From Thauera sp. K11 (lineage in GTDB: Bacteria > Pseudomonadota > Gammaproteobacteria > Burkholderiales > Rhodocyclaceae), in NCBI RefSeq assembly GCF_002354895.1, contig NZ_CP023439.1, forward strand, positions 1,116,001 to 1,180,000: 64,000 nt of DNA. The letters run 5' to 3'. A model generated the notes under the pieces. It made no database searches and had not been told where the DNA came from. It saw nothing but the letters and a program-made list of their open reading frames with translations. A program made the position numbers and the translations under genes. Positions 37,701 to 48,367 of this stretch are shown here, piece by piece (positions within the stretch are counted from its first letter, which is position 1; every line of letters begins with the position of its first letter).

Positions 37701-38441
37701 ATGGATAGCATCAGCCTGGTCGGCGTCACCCTCGGCCTTGCCGCCATCCTGGTCGGCCAGTCGCTGGAAGGCGGGCACATTTCTTCGCTGCTGCAGCCGA
37801 CCGCCTTCATGATCGTGGTCGGCGGCACGCTGGGCGCCGTCATGCTGCAAAGCCCGCTGCGTACCTTCGTCGAGGGCGTGCGCATGGTGCGCTGGGTGTT
37901 CGTGCCGCCCGCCGTCAGCCACGAGGAGATCATCACCCAGGTTTCCGGCTGGAGCCAGATCGCACGCAAGGAAGGGCTGCTGGTGCTGGAGAACCGGGCC
38001 ACGGCGGTTGGCGATCCCTTCATGCGCAAGGGGCTGCAACTGCTGGTCGACGGCGTGGAACCCGGCCGCCTGCGCGAGGTGCTGGAGGTGGAGATCGGCG
38101 TGTGGGAAGCGCAGATGCGGCAGGCGGCGCGGATCTGGGAAGGCGCGGGCGGCTATGCGCCGACGATCGGCATCCTCGGCGCGGTGATGGGGCTGATCCA
38201 CGTGATGGAGAACCTCACCGATCCGTCCAAGCTGGGCTCCGGCATCGCCGTGGCCTTCGTCGCGACCATCTACGGCGTGGGGCTGGCCAACCTGGTGTTC
38301 CTGCCGATCTCCAAGAAGCTGATGTCGCACATCTCCACGCTGGCGACGATGCGGGAGATGTTCGTCGATGGCATCGTCGGCATCGCCAACGGCGACAACC
38401 CGCGCATCGTCGAGAGCCGCATGCGCGGCTACGTGGCCTGA
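37701..38441 (+). CDS. motC: Flagellar motor stator protein MotC (MotA family)
   Basis: A 246-residue MotA/PomA-family stator subunit with four membrane helices and a cytoplasmic loop. PTIGILGAVMGLIHVM and GIAVAFVATIYGVGLANLVFLP are the family blocks around helices 3 and 4. It pairs with the MotB-like gene downstream. The name MotC is chosen because the pair sits right after fliA, as with the Pseudomonas second stator set; motA would also be defensible. Confidence 0.9.
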   Translation: MDSISLVGVTLGLAAILVGQSLEGGHISSLLQPTAFMIVVGGTLGAVMLQSPLRTFVEGVRMVRWVFVPPAVSHEEIITQVSGWSQIARKEGLLVLENRATAVGDPFMRKGLQLLVDGVEPGRLREVLEVEIGVWEAQMRQAARIWEGAGGYAPTIGILGAVMGLIHVMENLTDPSKLGSGIAVAFVATIYGVGLANLVFLPISKKLMSHISTLATMREMFVDGIVGIANGDNPRIVESRMRGYVA

Positions 38442-38480
38442 CCGGCCCGGCACGCCGCGGCGACAGGAGCGAGATCTTCC

Positions 38481-39365
38481 ATGGTTCGTCGGGACAGGCG
38501 CGAGCGCAGGAAGGACGTGGAGCAGGACAACCACGAGCGCTGGCTCGTGTCCTATGCCGACTTCATCACCCTGCTGTTCGCCTTCTTCGTCGTGATGTAT
38601 TCGCTGTCGTCGGTGAACGAAGGCAAGTACCGCGTGCTGTCGGACTCCATGGTCCAGGCTTTCCGCAACATCAACCTGAACGACAGCGGGCAGCAGATCG
38701 TCGTGCAGCCGATCACCATGGCGCCGGCCACGCCGTCGACGCCGGAACAGGAGGCGCAGCGCCGCGACAACGCGCAGCGGCTGCGCAGCATGGCAGACGA
38801 GATCCGGCGCGTGCTTTCGCCGCTGACGCGCGACGGGCAGGTCAATGTGTCCGAAGGCGCCTTTGGCATCAGCGTCGAGATCAACGCCAGCCTGCTGTTC
38901 GCGCCGGCGGAGGCGGTGCTCGGCGCTGACGCGGCCGCCGCGCTGCGCTCGGTGGGGCAGGTGCTGGCGCCGGCATCCTTTCCGATCACGGTCGAGGGGC
39001 ATACCGACAACCGGCCGATCTCCACCGTGCGCTTTCCGTCGAACTGGGAACTCTCGGCGATGCGCGCGGCCTCGGTGGTGCGGCTCTTCATCGAGACGGG
39101 CGTGTCGCCCGACCGGCTCACCGCCACCGGCTACGCCGACCAGCGCCCGGTGGCGCTCAACGGTACGGAGGAGGGGAGGGCGCGCAATCGCCGCGTGACC
39201 ATCCTGATCGAATCGCGCACGGCCGACGCTGCGCCCGGCGCGCCGGGCCAGATCGCGCCGGACGATCCGATCAGCGCCATCCTGCCGCCTGCTCCTGCTC
39301 CCGCGCCGGCCGAACCGGCGACCGGGCCGGCGCCGGACGCCGCTGCGGCTACCGCGCCGCAATAG
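38481..39365 (+). CDS. motD: Flagellar motor stator protein MotD (MotB family)
   Basis: A 294-residue MotB-family stator subunit. A short basic cytoplasmic N-terminus leads into one membrane helix with the proton-carrying Asp27 (WLVSYADFITLLFAFFVVMYS). A C-terminal OmpA-like peptidoglycan-binding domain (about 120-245) follows, with GHTDNRPI and ARNRRVTILI. The final ~45 residues are a Pro/Ala-rich tail. It follows motC by 39 bases. No chemotaxis genes lie between fliA and motCD. Confidence 0.92.
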   Translation: MVRRDRRERRKDVEQDNHERWLVSYADFITLLFAFFVVMYSLSSVNEGKYRVLSDSMVQAFRNINLNDSGQQIVVQPITMAPATPSTPEQEAQRRDNAQRLRSMADEIRRVLSPLTRDGQVNVSEGAFGISVEINASLLFAPAEAVLGADAAAALRSVGQVLAPASFPITVEGHTDNRPISTVRFPSNWELSAMRAASVVRLFIETGVSPDRLTATGYADQRPVALNGTEEGRARNRRVTILIESRTADAAPGAPGQIAPDDPISAILPPAPAPAPAEPATGPAPDAAAATAPQ

Positions 39366-39437
39366 CGCGCCGGGAGGCCGGCGCGGGACGGCCGCGGCGG
39401 CCGTTCGCCGGTTACCCCGCCCCGGCCCGGCCCCGCC

Positions 39438-41852
39438 TCAGCGCATCCGCTCCGGCTTGATCCTGGGTGCCAGCGGGGCGCCCTTGCGCGCGCGGCGATG
39501 GCGCAGGGTTTCGCGCTGCGCGGGCTTCAGGTCTATCGTCACCGCCCTGCCGCCGCGACCCGTGCCTTCGATCGCCAGCATGGCGTCGTCCGCCGGCGCG
39601 GCCACCGCGGCCAGGGCCTCGCCTTCGTCGAGCGCCATCACGATGACGCCGCGTCCGCCGCTCTGCGTCTTCATCTCCGGCAGCGGGAAGACGAGCAGGC
39701 GGCCGTTTTCCGAGGCAGCGGCCACCCAGTTGCCCTGCACCCTCGCCGGCGCCAGCACCTTCTCGCCCTTTTCCAGGCTCATGAACGCCTTGCCGGCGCG
39801 CTGGCGGCTGGTGGCGTCGGCCAGGCTGCACTGGAAGCCGTAGCCGCCGCTGTTGGCGAACAGATACGTCGCCTCCGGCGCGTCGGCGACGACCTGCGCC
39901 AGCTTGCCGCCATCCTGGAACTCCACCAGCGTGGCCATCGGCACGCCGTCGCCGCGGCCGCCCGGCAGATCGGAGACCTTCACCGTGTAGGCGCGGCCGT
40001 TGGTGTCGATGACGACCAGCGGCCAGGTGGTGCGCGTCTCGATCACCGCAAAGCCGAAGTCGCCGGCCTTGTAGCCGATCGCCGCCGGGTCGATGCCGTG
40101 CCCCTGGCGCGAGCGCACCCAACCGTTCTTCGACACGATCACCGTCGCCGGCTCGTCCGGCACGCTGATCTCGGCCGGCGCCACCGCGGCGACGGCTTCC
40201 ACCAGGGTGCGGCGGTCGTCGCCGTACTTCTTCATGTCCTCGCCGATCTCCTTCAGGATCAGCTTCGTCATCGCCGGGCGGTTGTCGAGCACGTGCTGCA
40301 GGCCGTCGCGCTCTGCCTTCAGTTCGGCCAGTTCCTTCTCGATCCTGAAGCCTTCGAGGCGGGCGAGCTGGCGCAGGCGGATCTCGAGGATGTCCTCGGC
40401 CTGCACGTCGGTCAGGCCGAAGGCGGCGATCAGCGCCGGCTTGGGTTCGTCGGATTCGCGGATGACGCGGATCACTTCCTCGATGTGCAGGAAGGCGATC
40501 ATGCGGCCTTCGAGGATGTGGATGCGGCGGTCGACCTCGTCCAGGCGGTGGCGGGTGCGGCGTTCGACGGTGACGTAGCGGAAGTCGATCCACTCGCGCA
40601 GGATCTGCACCAGGTTCTTCTGCTGCGGCCGGCCATCGCGGCCGATCATGGTCATGTTGACCGACACCGAGGTCTCGAGGCTGGTGTGGGCCAGCAGCAC
40701 CGCCATGAACTCGTCGCGGCCCTGGCGGCTGGACTTGGGCTCCAGCACGATGCGCACCGGCGCCTTGTCGCTGGATTCGTCGCGCACGGTGTCGAGCACG
40801 CCGAGCATGAGCTGCTTGAGGTTCTTCTGTTCCTGCGAGACTTCCTTCTTGCCGGCGCGCGGCTGCGGGTTGGTCAGCGTCTCGATCTCGGACAGCACCT
40901 GCGCGGTGGAGACGCCATGCGGCAGCTCCTCCACGATCACGCGCCACTGGCCGCGCGCAAGCTCCTCGATGCGCCAGCGCGCGCGCATGCGCAGGCTGCC
41001 GCGGCCGCTGGCGTAGGCGTCGCGGATGGCCTCGGGCGAGGAGATCAACTGGCCGCCGCCGGGGAAGTCCGGCCCGGGCAGCATGGGCAGGATGTCGGCC
41101 AGCGTCGCGTCGGGGTGGCGGATCAGGTGGCAGACGGCTTCCGCGACTTCGCGCAGGTTGTGCGGCGGAATCTCGGTCGCCATGCCCACCGCGATGCCCG
41201 AGGCGCCGTTCAGCAGCACGAAGGGCAGGCGCGCGGGCAGCAGTTGCGGCTCTTCGAAGGCGCCGTCGTAGTTGGGGAGGAAGTCCACCGTGCCGCGGTC
41301 GATCTCGGACAGCAGCAGTTCGGCGATCGGCGTCAGGCGGCATTCGGTGTAGCGCATCGCCGCGGCGGAGTCGCCGTCGCGCGAGCCGAAGTTGCCCTGG
41401 CCGTCGACCAGCGGGTAGCGCAGCGAGAAGTCCTGCGCCACGCGCACCATGGCGTCATAGACGCTGGTGTCGCCGTGCGGGTGGTACTTGCCGATCACGT
41501 CGCCGACCACGCGCGCCGACTTCACGTGCTTGGACACGGGCGACAGCCGCATCTCGCTCATCGCGTACAGGATGCGGCGCTGCACGGGTTTCAGGCCATC
41601 CTCGACCTGCGGCAGCGCGCGCGATTTCACCACGCTCATCGCGTAGGCGAGGTAGGCGCGTTCGGCGTAGCGGTCCAGCGGCAGCGCGCCGTCGGGCATG
41701 GGCGCGAGCGGGGCGGGCGGTGTGGCAGGCGGGGCCGGGGGCGCCGTGGCGGCCGGTGCTGGCGGAGGCGGCTGGTCGGGTGCGGGACGGGCGGGCTGGC
41801 TGGCAGGTGAGGGCGCGCTGTCGCCGAACAGGTCGGGAATGTCGTTGCTCAT
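39438..41852 (-). CDS. parC: DNA topoisomerase IV subunit A
   Basis: An 804-residue type IIA topoisomerase subunit that decatenates daughter chromosomes. The active-site Tyr168 lies in [10 protein letters not shown], and [18 protein letters not shown] and [14 protein letters not shown] are typical. Residues about 12-52 form a Pro/Ala-rich extension not seen in most ParC proteins. Normally parE lies directly upstream or nearby; here 1.47 kb with toxin-antitoxin genes separates parE from parC. Confidence 0.95.
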   Translation of the reverse strand: MSNDIPDLFGDSAPSPASQPARPAPDQPPPPAPAATAPPAPPATPPAPLAPMPDGALPLDRYAERAYLAYAMSVVKSRALPQVEDGLKPVQRRILYAMSEMRLSPVSKHVKSARVVGDVIGKYHPHGDTSVYDAMVRVAQDFSLRYPLVDGQGNFGSRDGDSAAAMRYTECRLTPIAELLLSEIDRGTVDFLPNYDGAFEEPQLLPARLPFVLLNGASGIAVGMATEIPPHNLREVAEAVCHLIRHPDATLADILPMLPGPDFPGGGQLISSPEAIRDAYASGRGSLRMRARWRIEELARGQWRVIVEELPHGVSTAQVLSEIETLTNPQPRAGKKEVSQEQKNLKQLMLGVLDTVRDESSDKAPVRIVLEPKSSRQGRDEFMAVLLAHTSLETSVSVNMTMIGRDGRPQQKNLVQILREWIDFRYVTVERRTRHRLDEVDRRIHILEGRMIAFLHIEEVIRVIRESDEPKPALIAAFGLTDVQAEDILEIRLRQLARLEGFRIEKELAELKAERDGLQHVLDNRPAMTKLILKEIGEDMKKYGDDRRTLVEAVAAVAPAEISVPDEPATVIVSKNGWVRSRQGHGIDPAAIGYKAGDFGFAVIETRTTWPLVVIDTNGRAYTVKVSDLPGGRGDGVPMATLVEFQDGGKLAQVVADAPEATYLFANSGGYGFQCSLADATSRQRAGKAFMSLEKGEKVLAPARVQGNWVAAASENGRLLVFPLPEMKTQSGGRGVIVMALDEGEALAAVAAPADDAMLAIEGTGRGGRAVTIDLKPAQRETLRHRRARKGAPLAPRIKPERMR

Positions 41853-42012
41853 GGGAAATTCAGCGGAACTCAGGGCCGGGGCAAGGACCAGCCATGGCTG
41901 GCAGTACCCCGGAAAGGGGGCGATCTTACCCCGTCAGGGCGACATGACGCGAGCCGGCCGCGGGCCGAAATCGCCGAGGCTTGTCCTGGGGTGGGGACGG
42001 GCTACGATAGGA

Positions 42013-42126
42013 CGAAGGCGGGATCGCGTCGGGCAGCACGGTATCCGCATGGACGACCAGTGGCGTTTGTGCTTCACCTGGACCGAACTTGGGCCCGAGA
42101 GCGTCGAGATCGTTGATTACCATTGA
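42013..42126 (+). pseudogene. HigB-type toxin remnant (C-terminal end only)
   Basis: The last ~35 codons read DRVGQHGIRMDDQWRLCFTW...VEIVDYH, which matches the C-terminus of HigB/RelE-family toxins that sit before HigA. The frame upstream runs into parC antisense sequence without toxin similarity, so the N-terminal ~60 residues are missing. It ends 10 bases before the antitoxin start, the usual higBA layout. It is expected to be non-functional. Confidence 0.75.
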
Positions 42127-42136
42127 GGATACCGAC

Positions 42137-42442
42137 ATGGCTACCAACAACATGCGCCCGATCCATCCGGGCGAAGTGCTTCGCGAGGAATACCTCGTTC
42201 CGCTCGACATGAGCGCCAACGCGCTGGCGATGAACCTTCACGTTCCGGCGCCGCGCATCAACGACATCGTGCGCGAGCGCCGCAGCATTACGCCGGATAC
42301 GGCCCTTCGCCTGGCCCGGTTTTTCGGCACCACCCCGCAGTTCTGGCTGAACTTGCAGGCGGCTTACGACCTGAAAAAAGCCGAAGCCGAGGCTGGTGCA
42401 TCGATCGAGCAAGAAGTGCGTCCGATGCACGCTGCCGCGTGA
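42137..42442 (+). CDS. higA: HigA-family antitoxin (XRE helix-turn-helix), orphan
   Basis: A 101-residue HigA protein. The N-terminus MRPIHPGEVLREEYLVPLDMSANALA, the helix-turn-helix VPAPRINDIVRERRSIT and TALRLARFFGTTPQFWLNLQAAYDLKKA are family hallmarks, and the length is normal. It is intact while its toxin partner just upstream is truncated. It may still act as a repressor or cross-neutralise another HigB. It is transcribed against parC and vapBC. Confidence 0.9.
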   Translation: MATNNMRPIHPGEVLREEYLVPLDMSANALAMNLHVPAPRINDIVRERRSITPDTALRLARFFGTTPQFWLNLQAAYDLKKAEAEAGASIEQEVRPMHAAA

Positions 42443-42590
42443 TCGCACTTGCTCCGACTCTCCGGGTTCATCAGGCAACCGCCGACTCGATCGATGGCCC
42501 AGTCCCTCGTTTCCTCCCAGGTGGAGGACAAGGCAAGGCTCGAACAGCCGGCCAAGGTCTGGTATCGACAACCGCAATTGCGCTGCCCGT

Positions 42591-43034
42591 TCAGCCGGTT
42601 GCCGCGAGGTAGGGTGCCGGTGGTTCGGAGAGCAGCGGTTCGATCCAGTTCTCCAGCATCAGGCCGGCGACGCGCTGGAACTCGCGCGTATCGTTTGTGA
42701 CCAGTGTGGCGCCCAGTGCCAGGGCGTGGGCGGCGATCTGGGTGTCGAGCGCGCCGATGGGCTGGCCGCGCCGTTCCAGGTCGGCACGCAGGTCGGCGTA
42801 GCGCCACAGCACCCGTTCGTCCAGGGGGGCGATCTCCAGCGGCAGCAGAAAGGTTTCCAGCGCCGCGCGGTTGCGCACCGATCCGCTCTTGGCGACGCCG
42901 TAGGCCAGTTCGGTGGCGGTGACGATGGAGATGCCGACCTCGCCGACGGCACAGGCATCGAAACGCCGGCGCACCTGGGGCGGACGGTGGTTGATGAGGT
43001 AGATGCAGATGTTGGTGTCGAGCATGTACCTCAC
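42591..43034 (-). CDS. vapC: VapC-type PIN-domain ribonuclease toxin
   Basis: A 147-residue PIN-domain toxin. The four acidic metal ligands are present: Asp6 in MLDTN, Glu42 in ATELAYG, Asp97 in IGALDTQIAAHA and Asp115 in TNDTREF. Such toxins cleave tRNA or rRNA when free of antitoxin. The GTG start at 43034 overlaps the vapB stop (GTGA); an ATG at 43025 would give 144 residues. The family match is strong and the gene looks intact. Confidence 0.93.
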   Translation of the reverse strand: MRYMLDTNICIYLINHRPPQVRRRFDACAVGEVGISIVTATELAYGVAKSGSVRNRAALETFLLPLEIAPLDERVLWRYADLRADLERRGQPIGALDTQIAAHALALGATLVTNDTREFQRVAGLMLENWIEPLLSEPPAPYLAATG

Positions 43035-43261
43035 GGCAGCAGTGCCTCGCGCGCGTCCTGGGGCGGCTGTTCGCGTTCCATGACGAAGCCCGGCTCGAAT
43101 GCTTCCAGACCCTGGAACAGCGTATTCCAGCCGTGGCGCGGCAGCAGCACCACGGCGTCGCCGACGCGCTTGATGAAGACTTCCTCGCCGTCGAAGCGGT
43201 ACTCCTTGGGCAGCCGGACGGCCTGGCTGCGGCCGTTGATGAAGAGCTTGGCGGTTTCCAC
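43031..43261 (-). CDS. vapB: VapB-type antitoxin (AbrB/SpoVT fold)
   Basis: A 76-residue antitoxin. The N-terminal swapped-hairpin DNA-binding region reads TAKLFINGRSQAVRLPKEYRF. The C-terminal part should bind VapC. The GTG start at 43261 follows GGGAGG with good spacing. The gene is coupled to vapC by a four-base overlap. It lies about 60 bases downstream of parE on the same strand. Confidence 0.92.
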   Translation of the reverse strand: METAKLFINGRSQAVRLPKEYRFDGEEVFIKRVGDAVVLLPRHGWNTLFQGLEAFEPGFVMEREQPPQDAREALLP

Positions 43262-43296
43262 GCGGGCCTCCCGGGTGAGAATGGAATCTACCGGGA

Positions 43297-43304
43297 GTAT
43301 ATAC
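43297..43304 (-). promoter_or_regulatory. Palindromic GTATATAC before vapB, possible operator or -10
   Basis: A self-complementary GTATATAC lies 36 bases upstream of the vapB start in the gap after parE. VapBC complexes are known to repress their own promoter at such palindromes. It also resembles a -10 box. Confidence 0.4.
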
Positions 43305-43319
43305 CACTGGCGGGAAGGG

Positions 43320-45293
<1,974 letters not shown>

Positions 45294-45357
45294 GCTGCGG
45301 CGCCGTTCGGTTTCACGAAGGGCGCAAGGATAGCAGAGGCGGGGACTGGAAGAATGT

Positions 45358-45849
45358 TCAGGCGCTGCCGAGCATGCGGCCGCCGTGCGCAGGATGGGTC
45401 TGGCCGTCGGCGTCGTAGAGCTGGGGATGGTCGGCCGCCGCGAGCAGCACCGACAGTGCGGCCTGGTTGGCGGCCATGCGCTCGACGATCAGCCTGCCGT
45501 TGATGGCGTTGCGGTCGTGCGCGGTGCGCGCCAGTTCCAGCAGTTCGTCCCAGCGTGCCAGCACGCGCGGCAGGCCGGCGCACAGCTCGCGCATCGACGC
45601 GTCGGAATCCGGGCGGCCGAGGCGGGCGAGCAGCAGGGCGCGATCGTCGTGCAGGCGTTGCAACTGGCGGTAGCGGTCGCTCTTTTCCTGCGCCAGCGTG
45701 ACCAGGGCGTCGCTGTCGCCGGCGACCAGCAAAGCCTCCTCGCGTTCGAGGATGGCGATGAACTCGCGCAACTGGATGAACTCGGCCTCGACGAGCAGCG
45801 CAAGCCGCTGCGTGTCGGCGGGGGTGGGTGCCTGGGGCGGGCGGTTCAT
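45358..45849 (-). CDS. flgN: Flagellar hook-filament junction chaperone FlgN
   Basis: A 163-residue helical protein with the FlgN pattern: LALLVEAEFIQLREFIAILEREEALLVAGD near the N-terminus, alternating helices, and NGRLIVERMAANQAALSVLLAA near the C-terminus. FlgN is the export chaperone for FlgK and FlgL, which are encoded at 55080-57944. It follows flgM by 43 bases on the same strand, the usual flgMN order. Confidence 0.88.
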   Translation of the reverse strand: MNRPPQAPTPADTQRLALLVEAEFIQLREFIAILEREEALLVAGDSDALVTLAQEKSDRYRQLQRLHDDRALLLARLGRPDSDASMRELCAGLPRVLARWDELLELARTAHDRNAINGRLIVERMAANQAALSVLLAAADHPQLYDADGQTHPAHGGRMLGSA

Positions 45850-45892
45850 CGCCTGTCTGCGCTGCGTGTTCCTGCCGGTCCGGGCGCGCCGC

Positions 45893-46201
45893 TCAGCCCT
45901 GCCGGCCCAGCATCTCGCGCACGCTGGCGATCAGGCCGTCGGCGACGCGGTCGGCATCCACCTTGAAGCGGCCGTCGGCGATGGCCTGGCGGATCTCGTC
46001 CACTTTCTTCTGGTCGATCACCGGAGTTTCGGCCATTGCGGCCTCGGCCTTCTGCAGGCTGGACGACAGCGACGACAGTTCGACCTTGTCCGACGCGGTG
46101 GCAACGGTCGCCGGCACGTTCTGGCCGGCGACGGCGGGCCGGTTCCTGGCCTCGTTCGCGCTACCGGCCGCAACCGGTTTTCCTGTGTTCTCGATTTTCA
46201 T
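45893..46201 (-). CDS. flgM: Anti-sigma-28 factor FlgM
   Basis: A 102-residue, largely disordered regulator with the C-terminal sigma-28 binding helices VDEIRQAIADGRFKVDADRVADGLIASV. The middle shows the DKVELSSLSSSLQKAEAAM segment. It holds FliA inactive until it is secreted through the finished hook. A near-consensus sigma-28 promoter upstream (46234-46260) gives feedback control. Confidence 0.93.
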   Translation of the reverse strand: MKIENTGKPVAAGSANEARNRPAVAGQNVPATVATASDKVELSSLSSSLQKAEAAMAETPVIDQKKVDEIRQAIADGRFKVDADRVADGLIASVREMLGRQG

Positions 46202-46233
46202 GATGCTTTCCCGGACAGTTTGTCTCAGACGGG

Positions 46234-46260
46234 GTAACGGCGAACCTTGACGAAACTTTA
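46234..46260 (-). promoter_or_regulatory. Sigma-28 (FliA) promoter of flgMN
   Basis: On the minus strand TAAAGTTT is followed by exactly 11 bases and GCCGTTAC, against the consensus TAAAGTTT-N11-GCCGATAA. It lies about 33 bases upstream of the flgM start. One of the clearest promoters in the window. Confidence 0.88.
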
Positions 46261-46330
46261 GCGCGGAAAACCGGAATTTCTACTCGGTATGCGCGAAGGG
46301 GCCGGGCGATTGCATGCATGCCTGGAATCC

Positions 46331-46433
46331 GGTCTGGTGGCGGGGATGCGTTCCGCGGGCTGCGGAACTCGCCCTCGCTGCGCTCGGGGCTCGGACAGTC
46401 CTCGCCCGCTCCACGCATCCCCGCCACCAGACC
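46331..46433. repeat. Large palindromic element with 21-bp perfect arms
   Basis: GGTCTGGTGGCGGGGATGCG(T) at 46331-46351 is repeated as its exact reverse complement at 46413-46433. Inside, GCGGGC (46355) pairs with GCCCGC (46404), and a further CCCTCG/CGGGGC-like inner hairpin sits at the centre. The element fills most of the gap between flgM and flgA. It looks like a dispersed REP/MITE-like intergenic repeat; copy number cannot be judged from this window. Confidence 0.8.
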
Positions 46434-46521
46434 TGCCGTGTCGCGCCATCCGGGCGGATGAAGAACCATCGTCGATCGTTCTGCCTGGAGCAGCTCACGC
46501 CTTGAGCATCGGGGCTCCATC

Positions 46522-47273
46522 TCAGAACGCGACCTCGACGCTGCCGCCGGCCTGCGCGGTGCCGGTCACCACCTGGCCGTTGGGCATTCTCACGCGGACG
46601 GACTCGCCCGGCGCGGCATTGTTCAATGCCCGGCCTTCGCTGGCGACGCTGAATCCCGCGCCGGCGCTGATCACCCGTACCGGCTGCCCCTGCTGCACGG
46701 CCGGCGGGATGCGCAGCATCGCGCTGCGCAGCGGCACGTCCGACGCGACGGCATGGCGCGCATGGTGGCCGATCGCCTGCGCGGCATCGGTCAAGGTGTC
46801 GCCGGGCAGGGCGGCGAGGTCGCCGTGGCGCAGTTCGATGTCGTCCGGCCCGACGATCTGCGCCGCGCGCAGCGGCCGCTTCGTCACCAGGTGGTCGGCC
46901 ATCACGGCCACGCTGGCCTGCAGGTAGGCGGTCCACGCGACCGGCGAGTCGCAGCGCAGGCCGACGCTGATCTGCCCCAGGCGCGGGTGCCGGCGGGCAG
47001 GAAGGGGGTCAGCGCCGCGCAGGGCGGCAACTGGTTGCGTGCGTCGAGCGGGCTCACCGTGATCCGGACCTGCCCCGGCAGGCCGCGGGTTTCCCGCTCC
47101 AGGAAGGTCCGCACGGCGTCGGCCGCCGCCTCGGGCGGCTGCTGCGCGCGGACCGCAGGGGCGTGCAGCGACAGGGCGAGCGCGCCGCAGGCGAGGGCGG
47201 CGGAGAAGCGGGATCCCGGAAAGGGATGGCGTGGGGGCCGCGCGCGGAGCGCGCATCTGGGCTGCTCGTTCAT
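46522..47273 (-). pseudogene. flgA: Flagellar basal body P-ring chaperone FlgA, frameshifted
   Basis: The N-terminal half (start 47273, signal peptide, then FLERETRGLPGQVRITVSPLD and LPPCAALTPFLPAGTRAWG) and the C-terminal half (ISVGLRCDSPVAWTAYLQASVAVM... ending GSVEVAF) lie in different frames. The join is at about 46975-46978, a C4 run (G4 in the gene). One extra base there (TGG GGG CAG ATC) would restore W-G-Q-I-S-V-G and one full-length FlgA of about 250 residues. Either the gene is broken or the sequence has a homopolymer error. FlgA is needed for P-ring assembly of FlgI. Confidence 0.85.
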
Positions 47274-47415
47274 GGGCGCGATTGCATCATGGCGCGGCAG
47301 CCCCGGGCAACCCGGCGGCAAAGATTGCCGCCGGTGCCGCCCGCCGCGGCGAAATTGGCCGGGGATTCCTCGCCTTATCGGCCGACGGCCGCCGCCGGCG
47401 GGCGGCTAGGATCGC

Positions 47416-47431
47416 TGGCATGGAAGCTGCA
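47416..47431 (+). promoter_or_regulatory. Sigma-54 promoter of the flgB operon
   Basis: TGGCATG - four bases - CTGCA, with the -24 GG and -12 GC separated by exactly ten bases. This closely follows the TGGCACG-N4-TTGCA consensus. It lies about 65 bases upstream of flgB and fits class II or III control by an enhancer-binding protein of the FleQ/FlrC type. Confidence 0.75.
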
Positions 47432-47495
47432 CGGTTTCCGCAATCAGCCGTGGCCCGGCCGTTCCGGGCGCGGCGCCAGAATCCGGGGTGAGGCG

Positions 47496-47900
47496 ATGAA
47501 GACGCTGCTCGACAAGCAAATGGGTTTCCACCTGAACGCGCTCAACCTGCAGGCCCATCGCCAGCAGTTGCTCGCTTCGAACATCGCCAACGCCGACACC
47601 CCCAACTACAAGGCGCGCGACGTGGATTTCCGCGCCGCGCTGCAGGGGGCGCTGGCGCAGCAGGCCGGCAGCGTGGCGCTGGCCACCACCCGGCCGGGCC
47701 ACATCCCGTCCGCCGATGCCGGCCCGTTCGAAGGCTTCACCGGCTACCGCACCGAGCTGCAGTCGGCGGTCGACGGCAACACGGTGAACATGGACGTCGA
47801 GCGCGCCGCCTTCGCCGAGAACGCGCTGCACTACGAGGCCAGCCTCACCTTCATCAACGGCATGCTGCGGTCGATGAACACCGCGATCAGCGGCCAGTAA
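47496..47900 (+). CDS. flgB: Flagellar proximal rod protein FlgB
   Basis: A 134-residue rod protein. It has the N-terminal [17 protein letters not shown] motif of the rod/hook family and the C-terminal [23 protein letters not shown] helix. It starts at 47496 behind a GGTGAGG ribosome site and is first gene of flgBCDEFGHIJKL. The rod is assembled in the periplasm. Confidence 0.96.
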   Translation: MKTLLDKQMGFHLNALNLQAHRQQLLASNIANADTPNYKARDVDFRAALQGALAQQAGSVALATTRPGHIPSADAGPFEGFTGYRTELQSAVDGNTVNMDVERAAFAENALHYEASLTFINGMLRSMNTAISGQ

Positions 47901-47920
47901 GCCGATACCGGGGACCGATC

Positions 47921-48328
47921 ATGAGCATGCTCAACGTCTTCCAGATCGCGGGGTCGGCGCTCAATGCGCAGTCGCTGCGGCTCAACACCACCGCGTCCAA
48001 CCTCGCCAACGCCGACAGCGTGGTCGGCGAGGACGGGCAGCCATACCGCGCCAAGCAGGTCGTCTTCGCGGCCAGGCCGGTCGCCGCGGGGGACGCCTCG
48101 GTCGGCGTGCAGGTGACCCAGGTGGTGGAGAGCACGGCGCCGATGCGCCTCGTCTATGAACCCGCGAACCCGGCCGCCAACGCCGAGGGCTACGTCGAGA
48201 TGCCCAACGTGAACGTGGTCGAGGAGATGGTGAACATGATCTCCGCCTCGCGCTCGTATCAGAACAACGCCGAGGTGATGAACACGGCACGGACCTTGCT
48301 TCAGCGCACCTTGCAGATCGGACAGTAA
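47921..48328 (+). CDS. flgC: Flagellar proximal rod protein FlgC
   Basis: A 135-residue rod protein with [12 protein letters not shown] near the N-terminus and the C-terminal [22 protein letters not shown] segment shared by rod and hook proteins. It follows flgB by 20 bases. Confidence 0.96.
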   Translation: MSMLNVFQIAGSALNAQSLRLNTTASNLANADSVVGEDGQPYRAKQVVFAARPVAAGDASVGVQVTQVVESTAPMRLVYEPANPAANAEGYVEMPNVNVVEEMVNMISASRSYQNNAEVMNTARTLLQRTLQIGQ

Positions 48329-48367
48329 GCGCCGACCGGCAATGGACACCGCCAGCAGGAGAATTCG

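Noticed and set aside
42013..42442. A functional HigBA module
   Set aside because: Only the last ~35 codons of HigB remain, so the toxin cannot be active; only HigA is called as a gene.
46289..46927. Open frame across the palindromic element and flgA on the plus strand
   Set aside because: It covers the inverted repeat and antisense flgA, has no ribosome site and no recognisable protein.
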